36,237 nt of DNA from Bacteroidota bacterium (GTDB lineage Bacteria; Bacteroidota; Bacteroidia; Bacteroidales; UBA1715): NCBI GenBank assembly GCA_009786075.1, contig WQTX01000017.1, positions 1 to 36,237 on the forward strand, in the 5' to 3' direction. Shown here in pieces: positions 7,920-15,311 of this stretch; within the stretch, counting starts at the first letter, position 1; the number at the start of each line of letters is the position of its first letter. The notes under the pieces are model-generated. The model had not been told where the DNA came from and did no database searches. It was given only the letters and a program-made list of their open reading frames with translations. Made by a program: the position numbers and the translations under genes.

Positions 7920-8923
7920 ATGAATTAACTCATTGTCCGTCAACATTGGCAGCGGGATTTGACACATACAGCCCCGTCGCGCTGAAAAAACTTTTCGACA
8001 AACGAAAAGTGTCGCACATTCTTCCATACCAATCTATGGAAAGCAACGAGAGCGATGCCGAATTGTTTATGAATAATCGCAAGCGAATATCGCTATCGGG
8101 CGTGCAAAGCAAATATTCTATGATACTGCACAACGATATTTTGCGCTTGACAAACGAAAACGAACAAGGGCAGTATATTTTGAAACCAAAACCAAGTGGC
8201 ATTAAAAATCCTGCCGAATGTGCTGCAAATGAAAATCTTACAATGCAAATAGCCGAACAGGTTTTTGGTATAGAAACGGCAGCAAACGGATTGTGTTTTT
8301 TCAAAACCGGCGAACCGGCGTATCTCACAAAACGATTTGACAGAATGTCGAACGGCGATAAATGCCGCATTGAAGATTTTGCGTCGTTGGCAGGTTTGAC
8401 TTCCGACAATGGCGGTGCGAATTTTAAATACGACAGATACAGTTACGAAGATATTGCCGAATTGATAAAACGCTATATTCCCGCGTGGCGCGTGGAATTG
8501 TTGAAATTTTACCGCATTGTGGTTTTCAATTTTCTTTTTTCAAACGGCGATGCACATCTCAAAAATTTTTCTATCATCGAAACCAAAGACGGCGATTTCC
8601 GTTTGTCGCCTGCCTACGATTTGCTGAACACAAAACTACACGTTGACGATACGGAATTTGCTCTCGACAAAGGTCTTTTTAGAGAAAATCATCAGGAATT
8701 TCAAAAAGCAGGAACGCGCACTATTGGTGCAACATTTTGGGCTTTTGGGCTAAAAATCGGTTTGCCGGAAAAAACCATAGAAAAAGAACTTATGATTTTT
8801 ACGCAAAAAAATGTACTGATAGAAGAACTTACGAACAATTCTTTTTTGTCGGGCACGTTGAAAAAAACATATTTTCAACAGTATCAAACGCGGCGCAATC
8901 GCTTGGCTGATATGAAATTGTAG
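7916..8923 (+). CDS. hipT: HipT/HipA-type serine kinase toxin
   Basis: A 335-residue HipA-fold Ser/Thr kinase lacking the N-terminal subdomain, which is supplied by the preceding gene. Known members phosphorylate aminoacyl-tRNA synthetases (GltX for HipA, TrpS for HipT) and stop growth. Seen: the glycine-rich loop SLSGVQSK at 59-66 with two serines spaced like the S-x-S autophosphorylation motif of HipT, FDRM after the hinge, the catalytic NGDAHLKN with Asp212, and the metal-binding YDLLNT with Asp235. All key residues are present, so it looks active. It ends 8 bases from the convergent transporter gene. The substrate cannot be told from sequence. Confidence 0.88.
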   Translation: MNELTHCPSTLAAGFDTYSPVALKKLFDKRKVSHILPYQSMESNESDAELFMNNRKRISLSGVQSKYSMILHNDILRLTNENEQGQYILKPKPSGIKNPAECAANENLTMQIAEQVFGIETAANGLCFFKTGEPAYLTKRFDRMSNGDKCRIEDFASLAGLTSDNGGANFKYDRYSYEDIAELIKRYIPAWRVELLKFYRIVVFNFLFSNGDAHLKNFSIIETKDGDFRLSPAYDLLNTKLHVDDTEFALDKGLFRENHQEFQKAGTRTIGATFWAFGLKIGLPEKTIEKELMIFTQKNVLIEELTNNSFLSGTLKKTYFQQYQTRRNRLADMKL

Positions 8924-8931
8924 TGTATTAC

Positions 8932-9528
8932 CTATTTACACAAAGGCTTCCCCACACAAAGAATATCTTTTTCAAAAAAACTATTCAAATATTTTGCGGC
9001 AAGCACATAAAATGTAAGCAATGAAATAGCCAATTCTGAGTAAGCAGCCACGCTGTGCCAAAAATGTCCGCAACCAAAAGTATCTAAGGCTAAGCTCAAA
9101 AACAAGACTACAATTAATGATAACAGAATAAACATCGCTTTCGACATTTTTAAAGCAGAAATTACAAAAACCACTGTTAACATAAGGTAGCCAACAAAAA
9201 CAAATCCTAATTGTTTTACATCAACAGCGTTTGCAAGCGTTTCGCCGAAACAGCCCAATTTGATAAGCCAACTCATTCCCATGCCTACCCAAAACAATCC
9301 GTATGCAGCAAACGCTGTTGAACCGAAAAGATTATTGTGTTTGAAATCGAACATTGCGGCAATAAGTTGCGCTACGCCACCAAGCAAAAGCGCCCAAGGC
9401 AGCACGAAAGCCAAGCCTTCAGTAATTCCAAGTTTTTGCGATGAAGCTACTAATGTTACAATTGCCAAGCCAAAAAGCCCGAGTGTAGTTGGGTCGGCAA
9501 CTACGATTTTTGTTTTTTGTGTTCCCAT
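8932..9528 (-). CDS. satP: GPR1/FUN34/YaaH-family acetate/succinate transporter
   Basis: A 198-residue inner-membrane protein with six hydrophobic segments. The N-terminal DPTTLGLFGLAIVTL matches the family signature N-P-x-P-L-G-L-x-x-F with conservative changes, followed by FVLPWALLLGGVAQLIAAMFDF and NLFGSTAFAAYGLFW, both characteristic. Family members move acetate and succinate with protons. In this organism that would suit uptake or release of fermentation acids. An exact TATCTTTG box lies 25 bases upstream of the start. Convergent with the hip operon. Confidence 0.85.
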   Translation of the reverse strand: MGTQKTKIVVADPTTLGLFGLAIVTLVASSQKLGITEGLAFVLPWALLLGGVAQLIAAMFDFKHNNLFGSTAFAAYGLFWVGMGMSWLIKLGCFGETLANAVDVKQLGFVFVGYLMLTVVFVISALKMSKAMFILLSLIVVLFLSLALDTFGCGHFWHSVAAYSELAISLLTFYVLAAKYLNSFFEKDILCVGKPLCK

Positions 9529-9553
9529 TTTTTAATTTTTTATTATTTGGCGG

Positions 9554-9561
9554 CAAAGATA
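9554..9561 (-). promoter_or_regulatory. -7 box for the satP-type gene
   Basis: Minus-strand TATCTTTG, an exact TAnnTTTG match, 25 bases before the start codon. Confidence 0.65.
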
Positions 9562-9643
9562 GTTTTTTTTAGGAAACAAGGAAACAAGTTGACGAGTTGA
9601 CAAGAAAAAAATCACATTTAATCAATAAGTTTTACACAAACTA

Positions 9644-9673
9644 TTGCATTATGTAAAAAATATACTATATTTG
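9644..9673 (+). promoter_or_regulatory. Strong consensus promoter for a small RNA
   Basis: TTG at 9644-9646, a 19-base spacer and TATATTTG at 9666-9673. Both boxes and spacing fit the Bacteroidota consensus exactly. No long reading frame starts within the next 180 bases. Confidence 0.7.
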
Positions 9674-9678
9674 CCGAA

Positions 9679-9754
9679 CTGTTACGCTTTATTATTCCTT
9701 TAATGAATGGGTGCGGACAAGAGAACTCCACTTCTCTTTCCGCCTTATTTTTTT
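9679..9754 (+). ncRNA. Putative small RNA or attenuated leader
   Basis: About 76 bases between a consensus promoter and a strong terminator. The 3' hairpin has GCGGA (9713-9717) with TCCGC (9739-9743) and AAGAGAA (9719-9725) with TTCTCTT (9732-9738), one bulged C, the loop CTCCAC, and a T-rich tail to 9754. There is no convincing reading frame inside. It could be a free small RNA (a 6S-like RNA of the phylum is one idea I cannot confirm) or a premature terminator upstream of the propeller gene at 9863, which has no clear promoter of its own. I do not recognise the family. Confidence 0.6.
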
Positions 9755-9862
9755 AGGGACAAGTTGACAAGTTGACGAGTAAACAAGTTGACGAGGAGAC
9801 AAGGAAATTAGTAAACAAGTTTGCGAAAATTTAAATTCACAACTTTCAATTGAATAAGCCTT

Positions 9863-10921
9863 ATGTCCAAAAATCTTTTGGTTTTGTGTCTTGTGTCTTG
9901 TGTCTTGTATCTTGTGTCTTTAACAAGCCATGCTCAAACTCCGGTATATCAAGTGCAAACTGTTCCCATTCGCGGAGCAGTGTATTCGAGTTTGCTTGCT
10001 ACCAACAACAACAATATTGTGATAGGTTCGCACAAAAAACGGATTTATTTTTTCAATGAATTGGGCGAAAAATTACAGGAATTTCATACAAAATTCTGGG
10101 TACATGCCACGCCGTCAATCATAAACGACAGTTTGGTTTCTCTTGCTTCGTACGATGGGTGCATTTATTTTTTCAATGAAAACGGTGTTTTAAAAAACAC
10201 TATAAAACCCGGCGGACGTGTTTTTACCAATCTTGCGCAAATTGATTCATCAACAGTGCTTTTTGGCACCGAACGGCGAAAAATCGTATTCTATAATCTT
10301 CGCAACGATTCTTTGAAATTTGTAAAAACAAAAGGCTTAACACACGGTAGTCCGGTGGTGCTTTCCAATAATTTTTCGTGCATTGGCAGCAACGACAAGC
10401 ATTTGTATATTTTCAACGATAGCAATCAACTCGCAGCTCGCTATAAAACAGAGAAATGGATTATGCACTCCAAAGCCTTGGAACTTTCCGATTCGTCGAT
10501 AGCGTTTGGCAGCTACGATAAAAACCTGTACGGAATTGATTTGCAAGGAAATACGCTTTGGAAATTTCAAACAAAAGGGAAAATTCACGCATCGCCACGC
10601 AAAATTGATGACGACAAAATTGTTGTGGGCTCATTCGACAAACATATTTATATTGTAAATAATACCGGCGAATTGCTTCGAGCTATACCAACAAAAAAAC
10701 GCATTGTTTCGTCGGCAGTTATTACACCCGACAAAAAAATTATTATTGGTTCCTACGACAAACACCTGTATATATTGAACGAGAACGGCGAAATAGAACA
10801 GAAAATTCCCACAGGCGGAAAAATTTTCTCTACTCCTACTCTACTTTCTAACGGCACTATTGTGTGTGCCACTACCAATGGGAAAGCGATTTTTATAAGG
10901 AAACAAGGGAATAGGGATTAG
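9863..10921 (+). CDS. Secreted beta-propeller (PQQ-like repeat) protein
   Basis: 352 residues: a signal peptide (LVLCLVSCVLYLVSLTSHA) followed by about seven repeats of roughly 40 residues, each ending in a motif such as IGSYDKHLYILNENGE, FGSYDKNLYGIDLQGN or VGSFDKHIYIVNNTGE. This is the pattern of PQQ/WD40-like beta-propellers. It is probably periplasmic or surface-exposed with a binding role; no catalytic motif is visible. The signal peptide is encoded by five tandem 7-base units (9884-9918), so copy changes would shift the frame. The last residues (KQGNRD) and the stop codon are encoded by an intergenic-type repeat. The partner is unknown. Confidence 0.82.
   Translation: MSKNLLVLCLVSCVLYLVSLTSHAQTPVYQVQTVPIRGAVYSSLLATNNNNIVIGSHKKRIYFFNELGEKLQEFHTKFWVHATPSIINDSLVSLASYDGCIYFFNENGVLKNTIKPGGRVFTNLAQIDSSTVLFGTERRKIVFYNLRNDSLKFVKTKGLTHGSPVVLSNNFSCIGSNDKHLYIFNDSNQLAARYKTEKWIMHSKALELSDSSIAFGSYDKNLYGIDLQGNTLWKFQTKGKIHASPRKIDDDKIVVGSFDKHIYIVNNTGELLRAIPTKKRIVSSAVITPDKKIIIGSYDKHLYILNENGEIEQKIPTGGKIFSTPTLLSNGTIVCATTNGKAIFIRKQGNRD
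9884..9918 (+). repeat. Heptamer tandem repeat inside a signal peptide
   Basis: Five tandem TTGTGTC units, the fourth reading TTGTATC, within codons 8-19 of the propeller gene. Seven is not a multiple of three, so gain or loss of one unit breaks the frame. Confidence 0.8.
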
Positions 10922-10984
10922 GAAACGAGGAGACAAGGAATAATTTTTTCGTCCTAACCCCTCGTCTCCTAACTCCTATTCCCT
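10906..10984. terminator. Large inverted repeat between convergent genes
   Basis: Arms of about 32 bases (10906-10938 and 10953-10984) made of AGGGAATAGG...GAGG units and their complement face each other across a 14-base loop that holds a T run. It can act as a bidirectional terminator for the propeller and EamA genes. Both stop codons (10919-10921 on plus, 10969-10971 on minus) lie inside the arms. Confidence 0.65.
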
Positions 10985-11871
10985 GTATTCGACATATTTA
11001 CCAAATACACGCCGGCAAACACAAAGAGCATAGAAACAATTTTTTGCCACGAAAATTGGTCGCCGTGCATACCAATACTCAGCAAAGTGGCAACTACCGG
11101 TTGAATATACACGTAAATACTTACTGTTGTTGGGTTTACATATTTCAAACTGCTTGCATTGAGTATATACGTAATAAACGTGGCGCATACAACAACAAAT
11201 GCTATGGCAGCGTATGTAACGACAGGAATTGCCCGAAAATCAACAGCCAACGTTGGTTCCAAACCATAGAGCAACACGGGAATTGCACCAAACACAAAGC
11301 AATAAAACATAACCGTGAGCGCATCGTATTTCGCCATTAGCGGTTTTGTCCATACCAAATATAAGCCGTACAAAACTGCATTCGCAAGAATTATAGCATC
11401 GCCCCGGGAAATTGATTGCATTTCGCCATATTTGGGATTTGCGGTAGTGAAAATAAGAATACAAGCCCCTATGCCGCCAATAAAAACGCCCCAAATTTTG
11501 AATTTGGTCATAGGGAAACGCAAAATAAGCGCCGCAAAAAGCATTACAAATAGCGGATTCATGGTCATAATGATAGACGCATTCATGGCGCTTGTGTACT
11601 GCAAGCCCCACATGAGCAACGATTGGCTAACGGTAACGCCCAACAATCCGGCAACTATGAATTTCCAAATATCGCCACGCTCTATTTTTTGCCGTTTTAT
11701 CAAAAATCCGGCAAGCGCAAACAGCAACAGTGCCCCAAATCCACGAAACAATGCCATTGATTGCCATTGAAAATGCTCCGGAATGATTTCCTTGACGGCA
11801 ATATAATTCACTCCGTAAATTACATTGACCAATATTAGTGCTATATGCGCTTTAAATTTTGAAAAATTCAT
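10969..11871 (-). CDS. DMT-superfamily EamA transporter
   Basis: A 300-residue inner-membrane protein with ten hydrophobic segments in two EamA halves. Seen: the N-terminal ALILVNVIYGVNYIAVKEIIPEHF, the end of the first half LLMWGLQYTSAMNASIIMTMNPLFVMLFAALIL, and the second half with SSLKYVNPTTVSIYVYIQPVVATLLS. The family exports amino acids or other small metabolites; the substrate is not predictable here. An exact TAGCTTTG box ends only four bases before the start codon, so the mRNA may be leaderless. The C-terminal NTGNRS is encoded by the repeat. Confidence 0.9.
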   Translation of the reverse strand: MNFSKFKAHIALILVNVIYGVNYIAVKEIIPEHFQWQSMALFRGFGALLLFALAGFLIKRQKIERGDIWKFIVAGLLGVTVSQSLLMWGLQYTSAMNASIIMTMNPLFVMLFAALILRFPMTKFKIWGVFIGGIGACILIFTTANPKYGEMQSISRGDAIILANAVLYGLYLVWTKPLMAKYDALTVMFYCFVFGAIPVLLYGLEPTLAVDFRAIPVVTYAAIAFVVVCATFITYILNASSLKYVNPTTVSIYVYIQPVVATLLSIGMHGDQFSWQKIVSMLFVFAGVYLVNMSNTGNRS

Positions 11872-11875
11872 GCGG

Positions 11876-11883
11876 CAAAGCTA
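11876..11883 (-). promoter_or_regulatory. -7 box abutting the EamA start codon
   Basis: Minus-strand TAGCTTTG, an exact TAnnTTTG match, ends 4 bases upstream of the ATG. Transcription would begin at or about the start codon. Confidence 0.5.
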
Positions 11884-11920
11884 CATTTTTTTTATTACTG
11901 AATAATTGAATAATTGAATT

Positions 11921-12076
11921 CAATGTCGTTTAGTTAAGAAAATATTCTTCGTGTCTTTCTGTCTTCGTGCCTTCGTGTTTACTCTAAAAAAAAGCGCTTG
12001 CGCGCAAAAAATGAACACGAAGACACGACGGCATGAAGACACGAAGATTGAAAAATTACTTAACTAAACGACATTG
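11921..12076. mobile_element. 156-bp hairpin element with 18-bp perfect terminal inverted repeats (MITE-like)
   Basis: The ends are CAATGTCGTTTAGTTAAG (11921-11938) and its exact reverse complement (12059-12076). Inside, a second imperfect inverted repeat of CTTCGTGTCTT-type units (about 11947-11981 against 12014-12047) is separated by a centre with AGCGCTTGCGCGC. No coding capacity. Size, perfect ends and nested hairpin resemble a miniature inverted-repeat element. No clear target duplication is visible and no matching transposase is in the window. It may simply be a dispersed repeat acting as a terminator. Confidence 0.5.
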
Positions 12077-12091
12077 ATTAATAATTGTTAA

Positions 12092-12121
12092 TTGTTCATT
12101 ATTAATTGTTTCGTATCTTTG
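12092..12121 (+). promoter_or_regulatory. Consensus promoter upstream of the first acyltransferase
   Basis: TTG at 12092-12094, a 19-base spacer and TATCTTTG at 12114-12121. Both boxes fit the Bacteroidota consensus. Confidence 0.65.
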
Positions 12122-12142
12122 CCCTTTATTAAAATTTACACA

Positions 12143-12214
12143 ATGATTACAACAGAATTAAACAAAGCAAGTTACGCATTTCCTAACCCCTATTTCCTAA
12201 TCCCTAATCCCTAA
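12143..12214 (+). CDS. Short upstream reading frame, possibly a gene remnant
   Basis: A 23-codon frame begins 21 bases after a consensus promoter: MITTELNKASYAF, then a tail encoded by CCTAAT-type repeats and a stop. The first 13 codons look like an ordinary protein start and the rest like inserted repeat. It ends 4 bases before the acyltransferase start. It could be a relic of a gene displaced by the repeat, a coupling upstream ORF, or chance. Confidence 0.3.
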   Translation: MITTELNKASYAFPNPYFLIPNP

Positions 12215-12218
12215 ATAT

Positions 12219-13343
12219 ATGCGCATACCGGCAATTTCAAAAACCGACACACTGTATTTCAAAGCAATTGGAATACTTTTGATTGTGTTTCATAATTATT
12301 TTCATCATGTGGAGCCACGTATAGGCGAAAACGATTGGTATTTTTCGATTGATGTTATAAAAAAATTTTGGCTTGGTATTACAAGTGCCCCTTTGGAATC
12401 TATTAATCTTTTGTTTTCCGGCTTTGGACATTATGGCGTGCAAATTTTTATTCTTATAAGCGGTGTTGGGCTTGCGATTTCACTGGCTCACAAACAATTA
12501 CATTATGGAAATTTTGTATGGCAACGCTTGAAAAAAATATATGTTATGCTCATTGTTGCCTCTATTGTGAGGATTTTTGCGCTCATTATATGTTACAAAA
12601 TTATGCCCGATAGTAAATCGTGGCTTGCCATATTAAGCTATTTTACACTTACTCATACTATAATTCCGATGCAAGGTGCGTCATACAACGGTCCATTATG
12701 GTTTATTGGTCTTATAGTTCAATTGTACTTGTTATTTCCGTTGCTGTTGAAAATAATTAAAACTTACAATTTCAAAGGTTTGGTGGCAATTTGCGTGTTT
12801 TCGTATATATGCTCCTACATTGAATTATATCTATTTCATTTGCCGGAAGGCGTGCATTGGACTTCAAATTCAATAGCGCACTTGCCCGAGTTTGCATTGG
12901 GAATATATGTCGCTTTGAATATTGAGAAAAAAATACCCTCGTGGGTTTTTATAACTGCCGCAGTTGTATTTATAGCAAGCAATTTTTCAAAGGCTCTTTT
13001 TCCTGTATCATTTCTCTCAATTAGTCTTATTTTGTATTTTGTAATTTCAAAATTGATAGTTCTTATTCGAAAATCGACGTGGACAAGCAAAATTTTAGTC
13101 AATTTGGGAACATTGTCTATGGCATTGTTTATTACTCATGGAACTTTTCGCCAACGATTTCAAATACAATTTCACGATAATTGGTTTGATAAAATTATAG
13201 GTGCAATACTATTCTTTATTACAGTCTATGCCGTTGCAATTATTGCTAATATATTTTACAAATGGATTTATAACCTACTCACTGTGAGAATAGGTTTGTT
13301 ACTCAGCAATCGAGCGAACAGTTTGAGTAAAAACCGGATTTAA
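12219..13343 (+). CDS. Membrane acyltransferase, family 3
   Basis: 374 residues with about ten hydrophobic segments. The first contains KAIGILLIVFHNYFHH, with the His in the position of the family's conserved membrane histidine, followed by FGHYGVQIFILISGVGLAIS, the second typical motif. Such proteins O-acetylate or acylate extracytoplasmic sugars (surface glycans, peptidoglycan). The start ATG lies 4 bases after the small upstream frame. It may work with the other glycan-type genes at 15984-19887, but on this strand it is alone. Confidence 0.82.
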   Translation: MRIPAISKTDTLYFKAIGILLIVFHNYFHHVEPRIGENDWYFSIDVIKKFWLGITSAPLESINLLFSGFGHYGVQIFILISGVGLAISLAHKQLHYGNFVWQRLKKIYVMLIVASIVRIFALIICYKIMPDSKSWLAILSYFTLTHTIIPMQGASYNGPLWFIGLIVQLYLLFPLLLKIIKTYNFKGLVAICVFSYICSYIELYLFHLPEGVHWTSNSIAHLPEFALGIYVALNIEKKIPSWVFITAAVVFIASNFSKALFPVSFLSISLILYFVISKLIVLIRKSTWTSKILVNLGTLSMALFITHGTFRQRFQIQFHDNWFDKIIGAILFFITVYAVAIIANIFYKWIYNLLTVRIGLLLSNRANSLSKNRI

Positions 13344-13407
13344 CATGTGAATTTCGTGTGGTTGAAAATAATTCTTTGATTTTTTACGTTTGTATTTCAA
13401 AAATTAG

Positions 13408-13415
13408 TATGTTTG
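13408..13415 (+). promoter_or_regulatory. -7 box for the carboxyltransferase gene
   Basis: TATGTTTG, an exact TAnnTTTG match, about 98 bases before the start at 13513. No convincing -33 box at the right distance. Confidence 0.45.
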
Positions 13416-13512
13416 TGGAGTTTACAATTTGTTGAGCCTTTTGGGTAAACGGGAAACAAATTCAGTTAATAAAACTTTTCACTAATAATCATTCTAAATA
13501 TATTAAAAAGTC

Positions 13513-15297
13513 ATGGCAAAAGAAATAAAATTCAGTTTAGTGTATCGCGATATGTGGCAGTCGTCGGGAAAGTACGTTCCGCGTGTTGACCAGTTAGTTC
13601 AAATTGCACCTGTGATTATCGACATGGGTTGTTTTGCCCGCGTTGAAACTAACGGAGGAGCGTCCGAACAGGTAAATTTGTTGTACGGCGAAAATCCAAA
13701 CGTAGCTGTGCGTGCATTTACTGCGCCTTTCAATGCTGCCGGAATTCAAACGCATATGCTCGACCGCGGCTTGAATGGTCTTCGTATGAATCCCGTGCCT
13801 GCCGATGTGCGCCAGTTAATGTACAAAGTAAAACATGCGCAAGGAGTAGATATTACCCGCATTTTCTGCGGACTGAACGACCCTCGCAATATCATTCCTT
13901 CCATTCAATATGCCAAAGAAGGCGGAATGATTCCGCAAGCGGCTATGTGTATCACTCATTCTCCCATACATACGGTTGAATATTACACCAATCTGGCAGA
14001 ACAACTGATTGAAGCCGGTGCCAGCGAAATTGCGTTAAAAGACATGGCGGGCGTTGGTCGTCCGCATTTCTTGGGGCTTTTAACAAAGTCTATTAAAACA
14101 AAATATCCGCATATTGCCATTCAGTATCACGGACATTCGGGACCGGGTTTTTCGGTTGCCTCTATGCTCGAAGTGGCAAAAGCCGGCGCAGATTATATTG
14201 ATGTGGCTATGGAACCGCTCTCATGGGGAATGGTGCACCCCGACGTGATTACCATTCAAGCAATGCTGAAAGATGCGGGCTTTTTGGTGCCAGATATTAA
14301 TATGGAAGCCTATATGGAAGCACGCCGTTTGACACAAAGTTTTATCGACGATTTTCTAGGCGATTTTATTGACCCGCAAAACAAAATTATGACTTCACTG
14401 CTCGTGGGCTGCGGACTTCCGGGTGGAATGATGGGCTCGATGATGGCGGATTTGAAAGGAATGCACGGTGCAATCAATATGGCTTTGCGCCAAAAAGGTA
14501 AACCCGAAGTTACGTTAAGTAATTTGGTGGTGCAATTGTTCCAGGAAGTGGAATATGTGTGGCCAAAATTAGGTTATCCGCCTTTGGTAACGCCATTTAG
14601 CCAATATGTAAAAAATGTGGCGTTGATGAATATTTTCTCCATGGCAAAAGGCGAGCCTCGTTTTTCAATGCTTGACAAAGATACGTGGAACATGATATTG
14701 GGCAAAATGGGTAAATTGCCGGGAGAATTAGCTCCGGAAATTATTGAGTTGGCAAAGAAACAGAATTTGGAATTTTATACCGGCAATCCGCAAGACGTTT
14801 TCCCGAATCAATTAGACGAATACCGCAAAGAGATGCAGGAAAACGGTTGGGATTTTGGTGCCGACGATGAAGAATTATTTGAATTTGCAATGCACGACCG
14901 TCAGTACCGCGATTATAAATCGGGCTTAGCCAAACAGCGTTTTGAAGAAGAAGTGAAAAAAGTAAAAGCCGACAAAGCGGCTGCAACTGCCCCTGTTGTA
15001 ATTTCCAAAGAACAGCAGGACGCAAAAACGTTGGCATATATCAGCGAAAAATACCCCAATGCCAAACCGATAGTGGCACCGGCTTCGGGCACATTGCTGT
15101 GGGAAGTAATTACCGAAGATACAACCACTCCGCCTGCTCCCGGCAAAGCCTACGAAGAAAACGACATTATAGCCCACATCGAAGCCTATTACGGTATCGA
15201 CGACGTTTTATGCGTTTCGGCGGGAAAACTGATTGACACTTGCGCTAAACAAGGTGCGAAAGTGAAAAAAGGGGAAGTTTTGGGCTGGATTGAGTAA
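13513..15297 (+). CDS. Biotin-dependent pyruvate/oxaloacetate carboxyltransferase with degenerate carrier domain
   Basis: 594 residues of the oxaloacetate decarboxylase alpha / pyruvate carboxylase subunit B / transcarboxylase 5S family, which moves a carboxyl group between biotin and pyruvate. Seen: the metal-binding Asp13 in YRDMWQSS, GLNDPRN, carbamylation-type Lys176 in ALKDMAG, His206 and His208 in YHGHSGPG, then the conserved C-terminal TIM-barrel extension. The usual RDxHQS is RDMWQS here. The last 80 residues form a biotinyl-domain-like sandwich (KPIVAPASGTLLW... KLIDTCAKQGAKVKKGEVLGWIE), but the AMKM site is replaced by AYYG around residue 560, so this domain cannot carry biotin. The separate carrier at 22031 could serve it. 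Physiological direction is unknown. Confidence 0.88.
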   Translation: MAKEIKFSLVYRDMWQSSGKYVPRVDQLVQIAPVIIDMGCFARVETNGGASEQVNLLYGENPNVAVRAFTAPFNAAGIQTHMLDRGLNGLRMNPVPADVRQLMYKVKHAQGVDITRIFCGLNDPRNIIPSIQYAKEGGMIPQAAMCITHSPIHTVEYYTNLAEQLIEAGASEIALKDMAGVGRPHFLGLLTKSIKTKYPHIAIQYHGHSGPGFSVASMLEVAKAGADYIDVAMEPLSWGMVHPDVITIQAMLKDAGFLVPDINMEAYMEARRLTQSFIDDFLGDFIDPQNKIMTSLLVGCGLPGGMMGSMMADLKGMHGAINMALRQKGKPEVTLSNLVVQLFQEVEYVWPKLGYPPLVTPFSQYVKNVALMNIFSMAKGEPRFSMLDKDTWNMILGKMGKLPGELAPEIIELAKKQNLEFYTGNPQDVFPNQLDEYRKEMQENGWDFGADDEELFEFAMHDRQYRDYKSGLAKQRFEEEVKKVKADKAAATAPVVISKEQQDAKTLAYISEKYPNAKPIVAPASGTLLWEVITEDTTTPPAPGKAYEENDIIAHIEAYYGIDDVLCVSAGKLIDTCAKQGAKVKKGEVLGWIE

Positions 15298-15311
15298 AGA
15301 AATAAGGTTTG

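Larger units (their letters stand above)
9573..9831. repeat. ACAAGTTGAC-type simple repeats flanking a small RNA
   Basis: Degenerate direct repeats of ACAAGTTGAC(G/A)AG occur at about 9573-9608 and again at about 9755-9831 (five or more copies in all). Together they fill most of this 334-base gap between genes. Between them sits the promoter, small RNA and terminator at 9644-9754. Units are uneven and there are no unique spacers, so this is not CRISPR. Confidence 0.6.

Noticed and set aside
9573-9831. Possible CRISPR-like array of ACAAGTTGAC units
   Set aside because: Units are degenerate and uneven, there are no equal-length unique spacers and no cas genes in the window.
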